Below are positions 62,251-64,000 of a stretch of 64,000 nt of DNA, in pieces (position 1 is the first letter of the stretch; every line of letters starts with the position of its first letter). The notes beneath the pieces were generated by a model, which was not told where the DNA came from, ran no database searches, and was given only the letters and a program-made list of their open reading frames with translations. The position numbers and the translations under genes are program-made. Source of the stretch: Sinotaia quadrata (lineage: Eukaryota; Mollusca; Gastropoda; Architaenioglossa; Viviparidae); the NCBI GenBank assembly GCA_028829895.1, contig CM054177.1:29339564-29403563 (forward strand). The letters are read 5' to 3'.

Positions 62251-62859
62251 CTGACAAAGTGAAATGTTTGTTAAAGGGTGTCAAAAATAAAGTGAAAAAT
62301 ACATACCAAATTAACTCTTTTAAATGGTTCAGACTGTCAAGTGAGCTCAGAACGTGCTGTTTATAAATATTACAAAGATTTTCGTGTGTGCACCTACCTG
62401 CGAGTGTGCGTGTTTATGTGTGTGTCCATGTGTCTATATAATACTTTTTTCAAAGGTAAAGAATAACCTTATAAAGTCACTCTAAGGTAAGATGTTAAAA
62501 TATAGTAATATAAAACCACGACTTTTAAATAATATCAGTCTTTTATTTTCAAGAAAACCCTTACTCGCTGTTATCAAAAATATGGTTTAAATAAGAAATA
62601 AAAAGTAAAACAATTCACAATATGGTTATATATGTCAAAATTTATAATGAATATTTTGTCGGTACACATGTATTGAATATTACGAGTATGTGCGCGGTCT
62701 GTGGCTGAGACAGACTGAGTGGAGTGTGTGTGTGAACGTGAGTAGTGTGTAATGTGTGCGCGTGTTTATTGAGTTTTTTGTTTGTTTGTCTTTTACATAA
62801 AATACACCTTTTAAAATTACTTTTATTCTCATTTTATATTCTGAATTTTCTGGATTTTG

Positions 62860-62960
62860 TGACCTTTGGTCATCTATCCGGCCCGCGAACACATTTCAAC
62901 AGTTTTATCCGGCCAACGCTCTTACAGTGTGCCAGCCTCTGGTCCGCATGAACTGAAATA
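62860..62960. mobile_element. Possible hAT-type relic
   Basis: ATCCGGCCCGCGAACACA and CAGCCTCTGGTCCGCATGAA resemble CGGCCCGC-containing hAT non-autonomous elements. Ends and target duplication are not visible. It lies in the intron between the last two gene A exons. Confidence 0.35.
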
Positions 62961-63215
62961 AGGCAATGTACAACAACCAGGCATGTTGCCATCGATGTTG
63001 CTGTGACTGTCATTCATCATCATTGTCCGTCTTAACGGCCTGACTCACACTGATAGGAAATGATGGGGGGGGGGGGGAGGAAAGTAAAAGAAAAAGGGCA
63101 GGGAAGGAGAAAAAGTAAGAAAAGGTGTGGAAGAGGAGATAAAATAATGCGAAAGAAAAGAAAACAAAAACAAAAACAAAAAAAGAAAAAACGAAAGGAA
63201 AGGAAAAGGAAATAC

Positions 63216-63271
63216 CTGGTGAAGAGTTATCTGGCTGAATGTGTAATCTTCAATATCCAGGCGTCGTTTTA
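63216..63271 (-). CDS. Gene A penultimate coding exon (ABCA C-terminus)
   Basis: Two bases plus 18 codons: KRRLDIEDYTFSQITLHQ. This is the conserved end of regulatory domain 2 after NBD2; ABCA3 reads LEDYSVSQISLEQVFLSFA. The acceptor is GTTTTAG/TA and the donor CACCAG/GTATTT. His replaces the usual Glu in the (S/T)LEQ motif. It joins in phase 0 to the exon at 62250-62182, so a second, upstream ABCA gene on the same strand ends here. The remainder lies beyond 64000. Confidence 0.9.
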
Positions 63272-63577
63272 CTAAAACACAAAAGACAAATACATAAAAT
63301 AATAAAAATAATAGTAATCAAGCATTCTAAATATAGAAATACATTATTTACCTTCACTCAAAGCAGCATATCTATTCTGATTATGTTCACTCAAAGCGGT
63401 ATAATTAATCTTCATGCAAATACCTACAAAGAGGCCATGCTTTGAATTAAATATAATCATGCATTTTTGTACCCAGAAAATTGTCATGTCTTTCTTATGA
63501 ATAAATGAATTGATGGTAAACTGACTTATGAGACTTGACCTGAATATATATGCATTCTACTGGTTGATTTCGGATTA

Positions 63578-63672
63578 TGTAGCAAAACTTTACAATGTTG
63601 TAACAAACACTTTACACTGTTGTAACAAACACTTTACAATATTGTAACAAACACTTTACAATGTTGTTGCAA
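63578..63672. repeat. Minisatellite, 24 bp unit, 4 copies
   Basis: Units of GTAACAAACACTTTACAATG plus TTGT. It lies in gene A intron upstream of the penultimate exon; the remaining bases to 64000 show no exon I can identify. Confidence 0.92.
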
Positions 63673-64000
63673 ACGATTGACGTGGAAAGAAACAGTTAAG
63701 ATAAAAAAGTAAAATTCTTCTTAATGCCCACATCGTGTGATGGTCGAGCCAAGGGGGAAATTATGCTCTTTGTGTTTCTGTTATTTCTGTTTCTATATTA
63801 ATAATCTGTAATTGATAGTTACTAGTTAAGGCTGACATGTAGCCGCAATCTGCCATATCCACATACGCTACATACAGTAAAGGATTGCGAAGTTCAATGA
63901 TCAAGCATGGGCAATGGAAATGTACAGAAGGGGAAAGGGTGACAGTAAGAGTGGGTTTATGTTGACAGGATATGGGATGCCCTTATATGGACATTTGCGT

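Overview
This is a eukaryotic, AT-rich, intron-rich genomic window. I infer an invertebrate animal, plausibly a mollusc or other lophotrochozoan; that is a judgement from genome style, not a demonstrated fact. The recognisable protein-coding content is two ABC subfamily A (ABCA) lipid-transporter genes, both on the minus strand and head to tail. Gene A enters from beyond position 64000 and only its last two coding exons are visible (63271-63216 and 62250-62182, stop TAG). Gene B runs from about 38.8 kb down to the left edge. Sixteen coding exons could be placed (38815 to 571), and every internal splice junction is phase-consistent, giving 823 codons plus one base.

The visible part of gene B is the first half of an ABCA3-like full transporter: basic N-terminus, TM1, a glycosylatable extracellular loop, TM2 onward, then nucleotide-binding domain 1 (NBD1). 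Walker A (GHSGAGKST), Q-loop (CPQYD) and Walker B (LLLDEP) are intact. The ABC signature reads LNGFQ and the H-loop histidine position is arginine (TTR), so NBD1 looks catalytically non-canonical although the reading frame is intact. The second half (TMD2, NBD2) lies left of position 1. A short first coding exon of roughly six residues should lie upstream of 38815 and was not found.

The rest is unusually rich in tandem repeats: several dozen minisatellites (unit about 24-106 bp), including a block of about 4 kb with roughly 67 copies of a 58-59 bp unit (24490-28450), plus GATA, CA, AAT and other microsatellites. In at least seven introns the minisatellite next to an exon contains copies of that exon's own splice site, sometimes with the adjoining exon bases. 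This makes ladders of decoy donors or acceptors and is the most striking pattern in the window.

Mobile-element remains: a 175 bp hAT-type MITE with perfect 8 bp target-site duplications (35317-35491), two tandem 3' ends of a non-LTR retrotransposon with AAT tails (36538-37866), a decayed Ty3/Gypsy RNase H fragment (about 41165-41500), smaller hAT-like scraps, a 158 bp hairpin (57969-58126), and dispersed repeat pairs in opposite orientation. The interval between the genes (38.8-62.2 kb) carries no other gene I can recognise. It does hold two minisatellites whose units each contain a palindromic CRE (TGACGTCA), and two CpG-richer patches (39.13-39.43 kb and near 60.0 kb) that could be promoters.
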